DNA of 54,921 bases, taken from contig JAJDBR010000253.1 in assembly GCA_029261275.1 (NCBI GenBank), positions 1 to 54,921 on the forward strand, written 5' to 3'. This DNA comes from Nitrospirales bacterium (GTDB lineage: Bacteria > Nitrospirota > Nitrospiria > Nitrospirales > UBA8639). The notes beneath the pieces were generated by a model, which worked only from the letters and a program-made list of their open reading frames with translations, did not search any database and had not been told where the DNA came from. The first letter of the stretch is position 1; each line of letters begins with the position of its first letter. A program made the translations under genes and the position numbers. This document shows, piece after piece, positions 14,686 to 24,410 of the stretch.

Positions 14686-17448
14686 TTATTTGATGCCGGA
14701 TGTGCAACACCTATTACGTACCGGCTCCGGCACCGAATGTTTAAGCCAACAGCGTGCCGAGGCGCCTTGGATTCCGGGTTTCACATAGGTCCATGCTTGA
14801 CATTTGGCTTCTGCGTTACAAGCGTTTTGACATTCTTTGGAGGAGCCAACGAGGAAATTACGATAGTCACGCCCGGGACGATCAATACCAATCCCTTGCC
14901 CCGTTTTTAGAATTCCCCGAATCCCCAGGGTATAGGGCTGCGCCGACCGCCCATTGTCGGAACTATCACGCAGTTCGAGGTAATAGGTGCCCGGGGCCGG
15001 CAGATCCACAATGCGGATATGGTCGACACCCGGTTTCTGCGCTGTTTGCCACCCATGCACCACCTTCTTGTTTGCCCCCCATACCTGAAACGTCACATTC
15101 ACTTCTTGCGGCATATTCGTGATGGCCACTTCTAAGGCCCCCTGCGCGGGAATCGCTAGCCGATACCAGTCGGCATCGCGCTTGGGGAGAATATTGGCTT
15201 GGATGGATTGCTCTAGTTTCAATGGCGTCGCCGTCGCTAGCGTGTTGTTGGGTTCGCCGGTGTCTTTGGTGGCTGTCAGGACGGTGCGCAAGGTATAGGG
15301 CTGCGCCGACCGCCCATTGTCGGAACTATCGCGGAGTTCGAGGTAATAGGTGCCCGGGGCCGGCAGATCCACAATGCGGATATGGTCAACACCCAGTTTC
15401 TGCGCTGTTTGCCACCCATGCACCACCTTCTTGTTTGCCCCCCATACCTGAAACGTCACATTCACTTCTTGCGGCATATTCGTGATGGCCACCTCTAAGG
15501 CCCCCTGCGCGGGAATCGCTAGCCGATACCAGTCGGCATCGCGCTTGGGATCAATGAAGCCTTGCAATCTAGTAGGGAGAGTGACCGCTTGAGCCGTATC
15601 AAGGGAATTATTGGGTTCCTGTTCCTCAAGGGTTGATGAAGAAGATTCCTGGTCGGGTTCGGTGGCCGTACCGGTTCGTTTTCGCGTCCCGTCCCACTTT
15701 TGGGCCGGCACATCTTCACAATACCCCCAAACACCTTTGAAGACGTCAAAACTTTCCGTAAAGGTGAATTGCACCTTGCCCCAATACGCACTACCATTCT
15801 TCTGGTTTGCACACTTCCGCTTGGAATTCGACTCAACCCATACTCCGGTGAAGACCAGACCATCAAACTTCCCAACCAGCCTGCCCCCATCCTGGTGGTA
15901 GTGCGCCGCCAAAGGGCCCGAATCCAAAAAGGTCAATTCGCCTTCGGTCGTCGTATAGGGGCCGGACGTGGGATACGGTCCTAGATCGACGCCAGGATCG
16001 TCACCGCCGGAGGTTCCGGTCCCGCCTGAGGTTTCTCCAAAAGAATGCTCCTCTGGCTCTCTTTGTTCTTCTGGCAAAGAAGGCAGATCTCCTGAGCCAC
16101 CGGGTTCTGACGTTGTTCCGGTTCCTTCTTGCGAGGTTGGGGGACTCGAAGAAGTCCCAGTGCCTTGCTCCCCAGTTCCTGAGGGACCGGACCCGTCAGC
16201 CTCTTGACCAGAGGGCTTAGAATTTGATCCCTCTGGGTGTTCGTAATCGGCAATTTCAATGGAAGTCGCTACGGGCTTATACACAAAGCGTAGATCGCCT
16301 ATGATAATTGCGGTCCAATTTTTCCAACGTTCACGTTCTTTTTTATCGGGAATGTAATGTATTAACCACTCAGGCCCTGGTATTTCCCGCGCATTCGCAT
16401 CAGCCGTAATTTTTGCAGTATAAAAAAATGAATACGGATCGGCTTGTTCTGAGATAGGTGTGTTTGTGTCTTCAGTGGGAAGGCTTGATTCAACATCGCC
16501 GGGAGGTCGAGACGATGTGTATTGAACTCGAAAACTCATTCGCTCTTCTTTTTTGACAGCCTCGATGGGGGCATTATGTTCAAGGCCTCTACGTTCACGT
16601 AATTTCGTGCCATCGCTGCAGTAGATCGTAAAGTCTGTACGACCCTTGAATCGTGCTCCCATAAAGGTGCTCGTTGAATTCATCAGCTCCGTACCAGCAC
16701 TCAACTGCATGGTACTTCCTGGAGAAGAACGTTTACTACTGGAACACCAGGGCCAACCTGATACTGTCTCAACACGTTGTACGGCCTCCCCTGCTATTTC
16801 AAACGGTTCCCCTGGAATTATTTCTCGTGGAAATTCTGTAAGCTTGGCACTGAAGGTTTTGGTTTTCCCCTTATGAGTATTACTTTTAGAGTAGCCCGAG
16901 CTATTCACCTGATGCTCAAAGCCATATAGATGTTCACGGTTATATCGAGGCTCAATACTCACCAATCGATAGATGGGCACCTTTGGCTGAATTCCCAAGA
17001 TTCGAAAACTGAACTGCAGGGTCTCTTTGTCATAGCTCAGTATTTGGTTGGATGAGGGAACAAAAAGAAGTTTCTCAACTATTCCCGGTTTGATATTTGT
17101 CGCGATATCAAAGGTAATTGCAAACACACGTTCTGATACACTTGCAAGGTTTTTTCGTTGAACAACCTCCACATTAAGTGCCACACCAGAAGCTTCTTCC
17201 AAGGCAAGTTCTATGTCAGTCGATTCCTCAATGCCATTTTCAAACAAGAGGCTGAGCAACACTTCATTCCCAATACTTCCGACATAAAACTCAGGCACCT
17301 GTTCAGGGGTAGAAGGCTCCGCAAACACTTGCGTGGAAACCACACAAGACAACACAAGCCAAACACAGAGCATTACATACTTTGAGGAAACAAAAAGGCC
17401 CAACCTCTCGAAGAAAGGCTGGCAATATGATGTAAGGGGTACAATCAT
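14686..17448 (-). CDS. Exported protein with two PPC domains and a C-terminal PAN/Apple domain
   Basis: A 920-residue protein of unknown function. A hydrophobic stretch at about 26-43 (VWLVLSCVVSTQVFA) looks like a signal peptide after a long n-region. Residues about 45-400 are unrecognised beta-rich sequence; about 410-500 is a Gly/Ser/Thr/Pro/Glu linker; about 612-729 and 731-843 are two pre-peptidase C-terminal (PPC) domains, each starting EPNN; 845-920 resembles PAN/Apple with seven Cys. The two PPC segments are 98 percent identical in DNA. The start overlaps the upstream stop as ATGA, so translation is probably coupled. Likely surface or secreted and carbohydrate- or protein-binding (inference). 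Confidence 0.8.
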   Translation of the reverse strand: MIVPLTSYCQPFFERLGLFVSSKYVMLCVWLVLSCVVSTQVFAEPSTPEQVPEFYVGSIGNEVLLSLLFENGIEESTDIELALEEASGVALNVEVVQRKNLASVSERVFAITFDIATNIKPGIVEKLLFVPSSNQILSYDKETLQFSFRILGIQPKVPIYRLVSIEPRYNREHLYGFEHQVNSSGYSKSNTHKGKTKTFSAKLTEFPREIIPGEPFEIAGEAVQRVETVSGWPWCSSSKRSSPGSTMQLSAGTELMNSTSTFMGARFKGRTDFTIYCSDGTKLRERRGLEHNAPIEAVKKEERMSFRVQYTSSRPPGDVESSLPTEDTNTPISEQADPYSFFYTAKITADANAREIPGPEWLIHYIPDKKERERWKNWTAIIIGDLRFVYKPVATSIEIADYEHPEGSNSKPSGQEADGSGPSGTGEQGTGTSSSPPTSQEGTGTTSEPGGSGDLPSLPEEQREPEEHSFGETSGGTGTSGGDDPGVDLGPYPTSGPYTTTEGELTFLDSGPLAAHYHQDGGRLVGKFDGLVFTGVWVESNSKRKCANQKNGSAYWGKVQFTFTESFDVFKGVWGYCEDVPAQKWDGTRKRTGTATEPDQESSSSTLEEQEPNNSLDTAQAVTLPTRLQGFIDPKRDADWYRLAIPAQGALEVAITNMPQEVNVTFQVWGANKKVVHGWQTAQKLGVDHIRIVDLPAPGTYYLELRDSSDNGRSAQPYTLRTVLTATKDTGEPNNTLATATPLKLEQSIQANILPKRDADWYRLAIPAQGALEVAITNMPQEVNVTFQVWGANKKVVHGWQTAQKPGVDHIRIVDLPAPGTYYLELRDSSDNGRSAQPYTLGIRGILKTGQGIGIDRPGRDYRNFLVGSSKECQNACNAEAKCQAWTYVKPGIQGASARCWLKHSVPEPVRNRCCTSGIK
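14929..15186. repeat. Intragenic direct repeat, copy 1 (second PPC domain)
   Basis: A 258-base segment repeated at 15292-15549, an offset of 363 bases (121 codons). By eye I count about five base differences, and the proteins differ at one residue (GVDHI preceded by P here, by L in the other copy). The flanking parts of the two domains are much more diverged. Confidence 0.9.
15292..15549. repeat. Intragenic direct repeat, copy 2 (first PPC domain)
   Basis: Partner of the segment at 14929-15186. The match starts at GGTATAGGG and ends sharply at CGCTTGGG within both copies. Identity is confined to the domain core, which suggests recent duplication or gene conversion. Confidence 0.9.
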
Positions 17449-20312
17449 TCGGAGGAAGTTCGTCCTTGTTTAACGCCTTTGACTTGTGCGGCGAAGCTGA
17501 GACTGGCTTTTCTCATGGCCACCACAGGTGGCAAGCCTTGCACTTGTACCGAACAGACCATATACGCAGGAGAGCCTTCTTCAATGTACGCCTCAATGCC
17601 CATTGGCTTTGTCACACCTTTGCTACTCATTTTTACTTCTTCAAGCTTTTCATTATGTGTGATTCGTCGCACATTTGAAGCCAACAAACCTGCGACCAAT
17701 CCTGAAGATTGGAGATCCCCTCGCCAGATCATCTTGTCATCCAGATAGTCTAGGATCTGTTGGGTGGCTGTACCAGACTCCCCATGTATTTGGCCTTCAA
17801 ATGCCCCATGGAGAATGGCATCCAAATTGGCGTGAACATCATTCTCCCGGGGAACGAGGAGTTGACAATGTTCGTAGACAGGCAAGGCATTCGGCCCAAA
17901 CTCAACTTTGGATTCAATGGTATACATGTCTGTCGAGGCTTCTTTCCAATTTTCATGATTCTTAGAATGTCTGGCATCTAAAGGCATGGTCAGGGATTTG
18001 GGCTTAGTCATTTGGATAGGGAAATTGCCATTGAGGCCTGGAACCATTCTGAACACATTATATTCAAGCTTCCAAGAATACGAAGACTGATCAGACGATC
18101 TCCCGATGGACATATTGGTGATTTGAATCCCAACATCTTCCACCATGTACAGGGTATTCGTTCTGGGATTGGACCGAGGATTTCCTCCAGCCACCACATG
18201 ACATGGGATAGCTTTGGATTCAATGGATGCCAGATTGTTCACCTTCTTTGACCAGGACGGTAAACCTTTGCCTGTCTTCTGGCTTCGATCAGCTTTATAC
18301 ACCCGTCCGCAATAGTCATAGTCAAATTGAATCACACTGGTTGGAATGCCAATAGGTTTCCAAGCATCTATTTCGGCCTCTAACTCAGGCTGACCTCCAT
18401 CAAAATGTTGATCGATAATCCGACTCAAATCTTCCTTTCTCTCTTCGAGACGTAAATCATAGGATCGCCATACCGGGATCAGATTGGCACGCACTTGGGT
18501 GCTGAGAAATCGAACCGCTCTAGGGAAATCCGGCAACCCAATCATTTCATTTGTCCATCCGGTCACCTGGCTTTCTTCGATAGAATGGGGAGGTCGTTGC
18601 AGCAACTTCTGCAATCCCTGCCACGTGACCTTTGACGATCTCACTGACGGGACCTTACTTTGTTTCCCTAATAGGGTGAGTATATCTTTTAACGAAACAT
18701 TATCCTCTGGACCGTTGGAAAGTGAGTGTTGAGAAATAAGGCTTCTGAGCGCTGAATCTGTGTTGGGTTGGACGTTTTTGCAAAGCTCTGACTCAACAAT
18801 TCTCTGTCCAACAAATACTTTGTCGGAATACGTCGTGTTCCCCCAATCGACCGATGACTCCCTAAGCTCATTTTTAAACTCACAAAGTACAATGATGGTA
18901 TCAACTGTTGCATTGATAGCATTAAACCTATCTTGATCAATAAAATCTGGCACGTGATTCGCCGTCGCATGCCCATGAAAGGTGTTGTAGGCCCCATGGG
19001 AATGCAGATCCTGGATGAAATGTAGAAGAGGGCCAGGGTTACGATCGTGTTTGGCCAATTCCCATAATTGCCGGACCGATTCCCCTCGTACGGCATTGAC
19101 GGCCTTTGTGGGAGCATGGGAAATGCCAAGTTTTATCGGTTCTTGGGGGTCCCAATACTCATTGAGAAGATAGATTTCAATATCTCGCATTAAGGCAGAA
19201 AAAATAAGAGGCCATGCCATTCCAGTTTCTTTTTGAAAAATTTGAATATGTGCAAGAAAGGGTAAGGAGGAAATTTTGTCATATATTCTGGTTTCCAAGG
19301 TCCATTTATGTATTTGGTCCTGGACTCTACGGTCGTTCTTCTTGAGGGAAATTTTTATGATGGCGTCCAGTACTGTTGAAATTTTTTGGAAGAATTGGTC
19401 TGTCGCGTCAATTGACGGTTTGCCCTCACAAGGCAAATAGTCTCTTTCCTCAATGAGGGGAACATCTAATTCGGATGAATAATTCGTTTGTATCGATGCC
19501 AAATTCTTGGCTAATTTGTTAGGGTTTTCACAGAGGCAGGCTTTCATCGACTCCTTCTGACAATAATTAATGGTCTCCATAATAAGGTCATAGGAATTCG
19601 CATCAAGCTTACTAAAATTTCCATTTTTCCCTTTTGCCGGAGTGGTGAGTTGGGAGGCAAGGCCCCAAGTTAAACGAGAGTTCGTCAGTATCCATCCTAG
19701 ATCGTTTTGTTGAAAACTTGCTAACGGAGAATCCAAGGATAAGAGGTCCGAATGTCCCGTTGAAAAATTGGTATGAAAATCAGATGACCTATTCTTATGC
19801 TTCTGCAAAACAATTGGCTGGAACGCATGGAGTTGAACCCATGTTCGCACGGCAGGATTTCGTTCAATCAAGGCATCGTAGTACTTCTGCCAGGCCTTTC
19901 CGAGCATATTGGCAGGAGGATACATGGCTTGCACCTTTCTGAGACTCAGCAAGGTCGCATCCTGATCTTTTTCTATGAGGCCTGGTTCCTTCGAGTTGTT
20001 CTTCCACAAGTTATGGTCTAATTCACCCCAAAGTTGATTCAATTTCTCGTCAAGATATCGAAACCGTTCCGCACCAAATGCGGTATCAACTTTACTGTCT
20101 AAAGGGCTGGCAATAGGATTGGTTTCACCATCCCAGTCCAAAGCATTCGTCCCGCTCGCAATTTGATAAGCTTGACGTTCGGTAAATCCCACCTGAAGGG
20201 CAAGGTAATACGTCCAGGCATAATGAAATATTCCCTCATAAGCCTTTGCGGTTGGCACAAAGAGGGTTTGGGAAAATACAATAACGAGGACGAAAAGTTT
20301 CATAGCTTTCAC
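17445..20312 (-). CDS. Exported protein with zinc-dependent phospholipase C/DUF6765-like features
   Basis: A 955-residue protein with a clear signal peptide (KLFVLVIVFSQTLFVPTAKA). The start is GTG 20312, supported by GGAGGACAT eight bases before it. Near the N-terminus, FHYAWTYYLALQVGF, then AYQIASGTNALDWD, and near residue 430 LLHFIQDLHSHGAYNTFHGH followed by HVPDFID, recall the His/Asp pattern of the zinc-binding all-helical phospholipase C / S1-P1 nuclease superfamily (family knowledge; the assignment is inference). The C-terminal 350 residues are unrecognised. It is translationally coupled to the PPC/PAN gene downstream, so the two products probably act together outside the cytoplasm. 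Confidence 0.7.
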   Translation of the reverse strand: MKAMKLFVLVIVFSQTLFVPTAKAYEGIFHYAWTYYLALQVGFTERQAYQIASGTNALDWDGETNPIASPLDSKVDTAFGAERFRYLDEKLNQLWGELDHNLWKNNSKEPGLIEKDQDATLLSLRKVQAMYPPANMLGKAWQKYYDALIERNPAVRTWVQLHAFQPIVLQKHKNRSSDFHTNFSTGHSDLLSLDSPLASFQQNDLGWILTNSRLTWGLASQLTTPAKGKNGNFSKLDANSYDLIMETINYCQKESMKACLCENPNKLAKNLASIQTNYSSELDVPLIEERDYLPCEGKPSIDATDQFFQKISTVLDAIIKISLKKNDRRVQDQIHKWTLETRIYDKISSLPFLAHIQIFQKETGMAWPLIFSALMRDIEIYLLNEYWDPQEPIKLGISHAPTKAVNAVRGESVRQLWELAKHDRNPGPLLHFIQDLHSHGAYNTFHGHATANHVPDFIDQDRFNAINATVDTIIVLCEFKNELRESSVDWGNTTYSDKVFVGQRIVESELCKNVQPNTDSALRSLISQHSLSNGPEDNVSLKDILTLLGKQSKVPSVRSSKVTWQGLQKLLQRPPHSIEESQVTGWTNEMIGLPDFPRAVRFLSTQVRANLIPVWRSYDLRLEERKEDLSRIIDQHFDGGQPELEAEIDAWKPIGIPTSVIQFDYDYCGRVYKADRSQKTGKGLPSWSKKVNNLASIESKAIPCHVVAGGNPRSNPRTNTLYMVEDVGIQITNMSIGRSSDQSSYSWKLEYNVFRMVPGLNGNFPIQMTKPKSLTMPLDARHSKNHENWKEASTDMYTIESKVEFGPNALPVYEHCQLLVPRENDVHANLDAILHGAFEGQIHGESGTATQQILDYLDDKMIWRGDLQSSGLVAGLLASNVRRITHNEKLEEVKMSSKGVTKPMGIEAYIEEGSPAYMVCSVQVQGLPPVVAMRKASLSFAAQVKGVKQGRTSSE

Positions 20313-20441
20313 AGGTATGTCCTCCGAGATACTTTCATGTAAAGAATTTCATCATTCCAGATAACGACAACACCTGGGCAACCTCTCATGAACCCAAGGA
20401 TCAGAAATTGCTCCCCACCCCTTCTGTTGCTTTCAAGAGGT

Positions 20442-20915
20442 TCAATCCGAGTGAGGCGGTGGTCCGTTCAAGGTCTCCTCTAATTGGAACTTGTTTTTGG
20501 CTATCTCTTCTTCACATGCGGTGTTCTGAACCGTAGCTCGTGCCCCTTCCTTGAATTTTTTCATCCCCCAATGCCTTATAATAGCCACGTTTGCTTGTTC
20601 TTCTCCTGCATACCCATGGGTCTTCCAGAATTTCAACATTTTTGCCTCTTCTGCGGCCTCTTCTTCGGCCGACTGGTCATCAAAGAACCCTTCCCAAGAT
20701 TTTGGGTCGATGACCATACACAGAAGATCCGCATACATAGTACCAGCTTGTTCGGCAGCACCTTTTATCTCCTTTTCTACAACTTGCGCTGGCAATACCA
20801 CCGCGCACAGGAGGAGAATCCCTAAGAAAAAACGGGAAAGAATTTTTGACGAGAATTCGTGTTTTTCTCCATGACATCTTCCCTCTAAAAGGATTTCTAA
20901 AAGTTGGAGTGGCAA
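20442..20915 (-). CDS. Small exported protein of unknown function
   Basis: A 157-residue protein. The start is TTG 20915, decided by a strong GGGAGGAG seven bases upstream. A basic n-region of about 30 residues precedes a hydrophobic core FFLGILLLCAVVLPAQVV, consistent with a signal peptide or N-terminal anchor. The mature part is helical and charged, with an acidic run EEEAAEEA and Cys residues that could pair. It lies 129 bases upstream of the 955-residue exported protein on the same strand and may belong to the same transcription unit. I do not recognise a family. Confidence 0.65.
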   Translation of the reverse strand: MPLQLLEILLEGRCHGEKHEFSSKILSRFFLGILLLCAVVLPAQVVEKEIKGAAEQAGTMYADLLCMVIDPKSWEGFFDDQSAEEEAAEEAKMLKFWKTHGYAGEEQANVAIIRHWGMKKFKEGARATVQNTACEEEIAKNKFQLEETLNGPPPHSD

Positions 20916-21306
20916 GAATTACTCCTCCCGGGGCATCCTCGTTAGACCTTTGGCAACATTGCACAGACAGGGTTCCACGAGAAATTTCCCTTGAGAGGCA
21001 TAAGCTACTTGGGGCCTGAGCTCCATGAGACTTATCATCCCAATCATAATGAGCTCCTAACTTCTGATGTCTCTGAATGCCTAACTACCTGAACAGCCTC
21101 GAAACCACATAAAAGGTATTTTTGAAAAGAAGAAAAGTCAAGAGCACCCCCACCCAACTACAATGTACAACTAATGAAAATATTTAAATCCTCGTATATG
21201 GCGAAATCCTACACAACGAGGATTAAATAAGACCAGTCATCTCTTCGGACATTAAATAGGGGTCAGACACGTTTTATTCCTTACCTCAACTTCGACAATT
21301 TTTATC
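20916..21306. other. Intergenic region with inverted repeat and RAYT-type sequence motif
   Basis: No gene is supported here. It holds AATCCTCG (21187-21194) inverted at 21217-21224 with a 22-base loop, and the string TAGGGGTCAGACACGTTTTA near 21257-21275, which resembles the GGGGTCAGAC text seen next to IS200-like/REP-associated transposase genes. No transposase frame is present, so it is at most a remnant. Confidence 0.35.
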
Positions 21307-22269
21307 CTAAAGTCCATTTATGACTGCCACCGTCTGCTTGACCACATCTTTATTGCCAATGATGAGTGCTGTTCGCTGATGTAATTTCTGGGGTTGGATG
21401 TCCAAAATGCGCTTCTTGCCAGAAGAGGCCGCTCCTCCTGCCTGTTCGGCAATGAACGCAAGCGGGTTCGCTTCATACATGAGCCGAAGCTTCCCTTCAG
21501 GACTTTTCTGGGTGCTTGGATATAAGAAAATCCCGCCTTTCAATAAATTTCGGTGAAAATCAGCGACGAGGGACCCCACGTACCGAAGAGAATAGGTATT
21601 ACGTAGCTCTTCGATGGCTTTCTGAGTTCCGGAATCCAGCCCTTTAAAGTTTCCTTCATTCGTGCTATAGCAGGAATTTTTTTCAGGAATGCGGATATTT
21701 TGGTTGGTGAGACGAAACATTCCATCCTCAGGATCAAGCGTAAAACCTTGGACGCTTTCACGGGTTGCTACTACCATCATAGTGCATGACCCATAGACCG
21801 TATAGACCGCCGCCACCTGTTCATGGCCTTTTTTCAACAGGGTCACATCCGTGATTGTTTCATTAGTGTCACGTTTCCAAATTCCTAAGATCGAACCAAC
21901 ACTCACCGCTACATCGATATTGGAGGAACCATCTAACGGATCCATTTGCACCAAGTACCGATGCGCCGGACTATCACCTACAAAAACCGTCTCTTCAATT
22001 TCTTCAGACCCTATCGCCGCTACTCGCCCACATTGGGTCAACGTATTTACCAAGGTCTCAGAGGAAAACGTATCCAAAATTTGAACAACTTCACCCTGGA
22101 TATTCGTTTCTCCAGTGGTACCCACCGCTTGGGCCAACACAGCGGCTCGAACTTTGGCTTGAATCTGCTGAGCACCATCGGCAACCCCAGCTACAACGGC
22201 TTCCAAACCATCGTATTCCATAGACCCCTTCCAGGACGACGCTGCAAAATCTGTTAGTGTTTGAAACAT
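21307..22269 (-). CDS. fbp: Fructose-1,6-bisphosphatase class I
   Basis: Hydrolyses fructose-1,6-bisphosphate to fructose-6-phosphate, the committed step of gluconeogenesis and needed to turn rTCA products into hexose. Metal and substrate motifs are present: GSEEIEE, QMDPLDGSSNIDVAVSVGSI and LRYVGSLVADFHRNLLKGG, plus MYEANPLAFIAEQAGG. ATG 22269 gives 320 residues and aligns with the E. coli N-terminus; a TTG 36 bases upstream would add 12 unlikely residues. Neither start has a strong ribosome binding site. The neighbours are unrelated. Confidence 0.95.
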   Translation of the reverse strand: MFQTLTDFAASSWKGSMEYDGLEAVVAGVADGAQQIQAKVRAAVLAQAVGTTGETNIQGEVVQILDTFSSETLVNTLTQCGRVAAIGSEEIEETVFVGDSPAHRYLVQMDPLDGSSNIDVAVSVGSILGIWKRDTNETITDVTLLKKGHEQVAAVYTVYGSCTMMVVATRESVQGFTLDPEDGMFRLTNQNIRIPEKNSCYSTNEGNFKGLDSGTQKAIEELRNTYSLRYVGSLVADFHRNLLKGGIFLYPSTQKSPEGKLRLMYEANPLAFIAEQAGGAASSGKKRILDIQPQKLHQRTALIIGNKDVVKQTVAVINGL

Positions 22270-22465
22270 GGTGAAAATTGTATATGGACCTCTAGAGCCC
22301 GTCAATTATTCGCCTGACCGTCGCATAAACAAGTAGATGTTGCAGAGCAAGGGGACAAATACTTTTGTAAACGCTTTAACTGCAACTAAAAGGTATTGGG
22401 AATCGAGTATAGTCAAAACACTTTGTGAGAGCTGGGGGGATGTACCATTGTTTGCACATGACTTT

Positions 22466-23368
22466 TTAATGAGAGGAAGCACTTTCTCGAAAAACCGCAG
22501 GGGACATTCCATGGAATTCTTTGAAGGTAGAAGAAAAGTGACTACGGCTGGAAAAACCTACTCGCATACCAATCTCTTCGACGGAATACGAACCACCGGT
22601 CAGCAACACAGCTGCTCTTTGCATTCGAAGGTGGTGAAGAAAGGTCATCGGTGGCTGACTAAACGCTCCGGTAAAACTTTCGGCAAAAACAGAACGGCTC
22701 ATACCTGCGACATCAGCCAGTGATTCGACTGTGTGATCTCCCCCAGGATCTTCAAGGATGCGATCCAGTGACTTCCCAAGTCGATCATCATCCAAAGCAG
22801 ACAACCAGGACAATGGCCCCTTATCAGCAAGATGTCGAAACAAATGCACCAGACATTCGTTCATCAAAGAAGCAACGAGGGCTTTACTGCCAGGACCAGG
22901 GTGGGATTGCTCAGCGAGGATACCTTGGAAAGCCGTGGCTACCTGGGATATCCCAGCTAAATCCGCAACGAGGATTTCTTTGAGATGCTGAAATAGTCTT
23001 AAGGACTGCCCATAGGTCACATGAATGATGCCACAGGCCACTACAAAATTTGGGTCTTTACAGGGACCCGCAACCAGTTCACATATGGAGCGATCCGTCG
23101 GCGGTTTTTCTATGCGCTTCTCATATTGAATGGGACCGTTGGGCTCAAGCGTATGAAGAGCACCTGGCGGAACCACCACCAACCCACAAGCTGAAATGGG
23201 TTGTCTGCCAGCTTCGGTGCCAATAACCGCACCTTCCCCTTTAAGAACGAAGTGAAGCATAACCGCAGGCGGTCCTGGCAGATGCAGTCGCCAACCCTCA
23301 CAGATCAAACACAACGCAAAAGGTTCAACAGAGATTTGGAGATTAGAGAGTAACTTATCCAATTGCAT
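22466..23368 (-). CDS. AraC-family transcriptional regulator with cupin-type N-domain
   Basis: 300 residues. The N-terminal part (about 10-110) resembles the cupin_6 sensor of AraC proteins (LHFVLKGEGAVIG, VVVPPGALHTLEP). The C-terminal tandem helix-turn-helix (about 208-297) is clear: SLADVAGMSRSVFAESFTGA and VEEIGMRVGFSSRSHFSSTF. It is divergent from an exported isochorismatase-fold hydrolase across a 180-base gap, so it probably controls that gene and itself (inference from layout). The ligand is unknown. ATG 23368 has GAGG about seven bases upstream. Confidence 0.9.
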   Translation of the reverse strand: MQLDKLLSNLQISVEPFALCLICEGWRLHLPGPPAVMLHFVLKGEGAVIGTEAGRQPISACGLVVVPPGALHTLEPNGPIQYEKRIEKPPTDRSICELVAGPCKDPNFVVACGIIHVTYGQSLRLFQHLKEILVADLAGISQVATAFQGILAEQSHPGPGSKALVASLMNECLVHLFRHLADKGPLSWLSALDDDRLGKSLDRILEDPGGDHTVESLADVAGMSRSVFAESFTGAFSQPPMTFLHHLRMQRAAVLLTGGSYSVEEIGMRVGFSSRSHFSSTFKEFHGMSPAVFRESASSH

Positions 23369-23550
23369 ATGAAGCCTCAGTCTACAATGTCACCTTGATG
23401 GTCAATAAAAAATTTATGGCCCTAGCAGGCATCCTCAATTAGGACGCTTCCGCACATCTTTCGGACCACATCGCACTGGGTATTGTGCAATGCTCAAGCC
23501 CGGTTACACAAGGTAGATATTTTAAAATTAACAACAAAAAGAGGGAAAAA

Positions 23551-24330
23551 ATGAAATCAATTTCGGCAATGCAACGAACCCTATGGACTATCTCGCTTCT
23601 GGCTACCGTATTTCTGACAGGAATTGCTCATGCAGGACTACCCAACCCAGGGATGACGGTTGAGCCAGGAGAAACAGCTCTCGTCCTGACGGACCCACAA
23701 AATGACTTTCTCAGTCCAAAAGGTGTGACCTGGGGTGTTGTGGGAAAAAGCGTCGTGGCCAATAAGACCGTCGAACATATCGAAACTCTCTTAAAAACTG
23801 CCAAGAAGTCAGGAATCCCCGTATTCGTTTCTCCACACTACTACTATCCTACCGATCAAGAATGGAAATTTGGTGGGGCCGTCGAGACGATGATGCATGC
23901 CATCCATATGTTCGACCGTAAGGGAGCATTGACGACAAAAGGCTTTGATGGGTCAGGAGCAGACTGGCTAGCACAGTATAAACCCTATATTGAGGATGGA
24001 AAAACTGTTGTGTCCAGCCCCCATAAAGTCTACGGACCAGAATCAAATGATCTTACTTTACAGCTCAGAAAACGGGGCATCACCAAGATCATCCTGGCAG
24101 GAATGTCCGCTAATCTTTGCGTAGAATCTCATCTGCGAGAATTATTGGAGCAAGGATTTGAGGTTGCGGTAGTGAAGGATGCCACGGCTGCCGCGCAAGT
24201 TCCTGATCTTGATGGCTATCAAGCCGCCTTGGTTAACTTCCGATTCCTTGCCAGTGCGCTTTGGACAACAGAACAAGCCAGCAATGCCATGCAGGGGAAA
24301 AAGGAGACCACTTCAAAAAGTGCGCACTAG
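23551..24330 (+). CDS. Exported cysteine hydrolase of the isochorismatase family
   Basis: 259 residues from ATG 23551, which follows GAGGGAAAAA; an open extension upstream lacks a ribosome binding site. A signal peptide (LLATVFLTGIAHA) is unusual for this mostly cytoplasmic family. The fold signature is VLTDPQNDFL with catalytic Asp48 and AGMSANLCVESHLREL with nucleophile Cys190; Lys159 in SSPHKVYG is a candidate for the triad lysine. Relatives hydrolyse C-N or ether bonds (nicotinamide, isochorismate, N-carbamoyl amides). The substrate is not evident. Likely regulated by the divergent AraC protein. Confidence 0.85.
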   Translation: MKSISAMQRTLWTISLLATVFLTGIAHAGLPNPGMTVEPGETALVLTDPQNDFLSPKGVTWGVVGKSVVANKTVEHIETLLKTAKKSGIPVFVSPHYYYPTDQEWKFGGAVETMMHAIHMFDRKGALTTKGFDGSGADWLAQYKPYIEDGKTVVSSPHKVYGPESNDLTLQLRKRGITKIILAGMSANLCVESHLRELLEQGFEVAVVKDATAAAQVPDLDGYQAALVNFRFLASALWTTEQASNAMQGKKETTSKSAH

Positions 24331-24410
24331 TCCGATGAGGAAATACTCAGTGAGAGCATGGTATTCAATCCAATTCAAAAACTGTCTCAATTTCATACAA
24401 GGAGAATAGG

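Noticed and set aside
15980-16215. Repetitive GC-rich stretch that might be a repeat array
   Set aside because: It encodes the Gly/Ser/Thr/Pro/Glu linker of the PPC/PAN protein; the units are irregular, with no CRISPR-like spacing.
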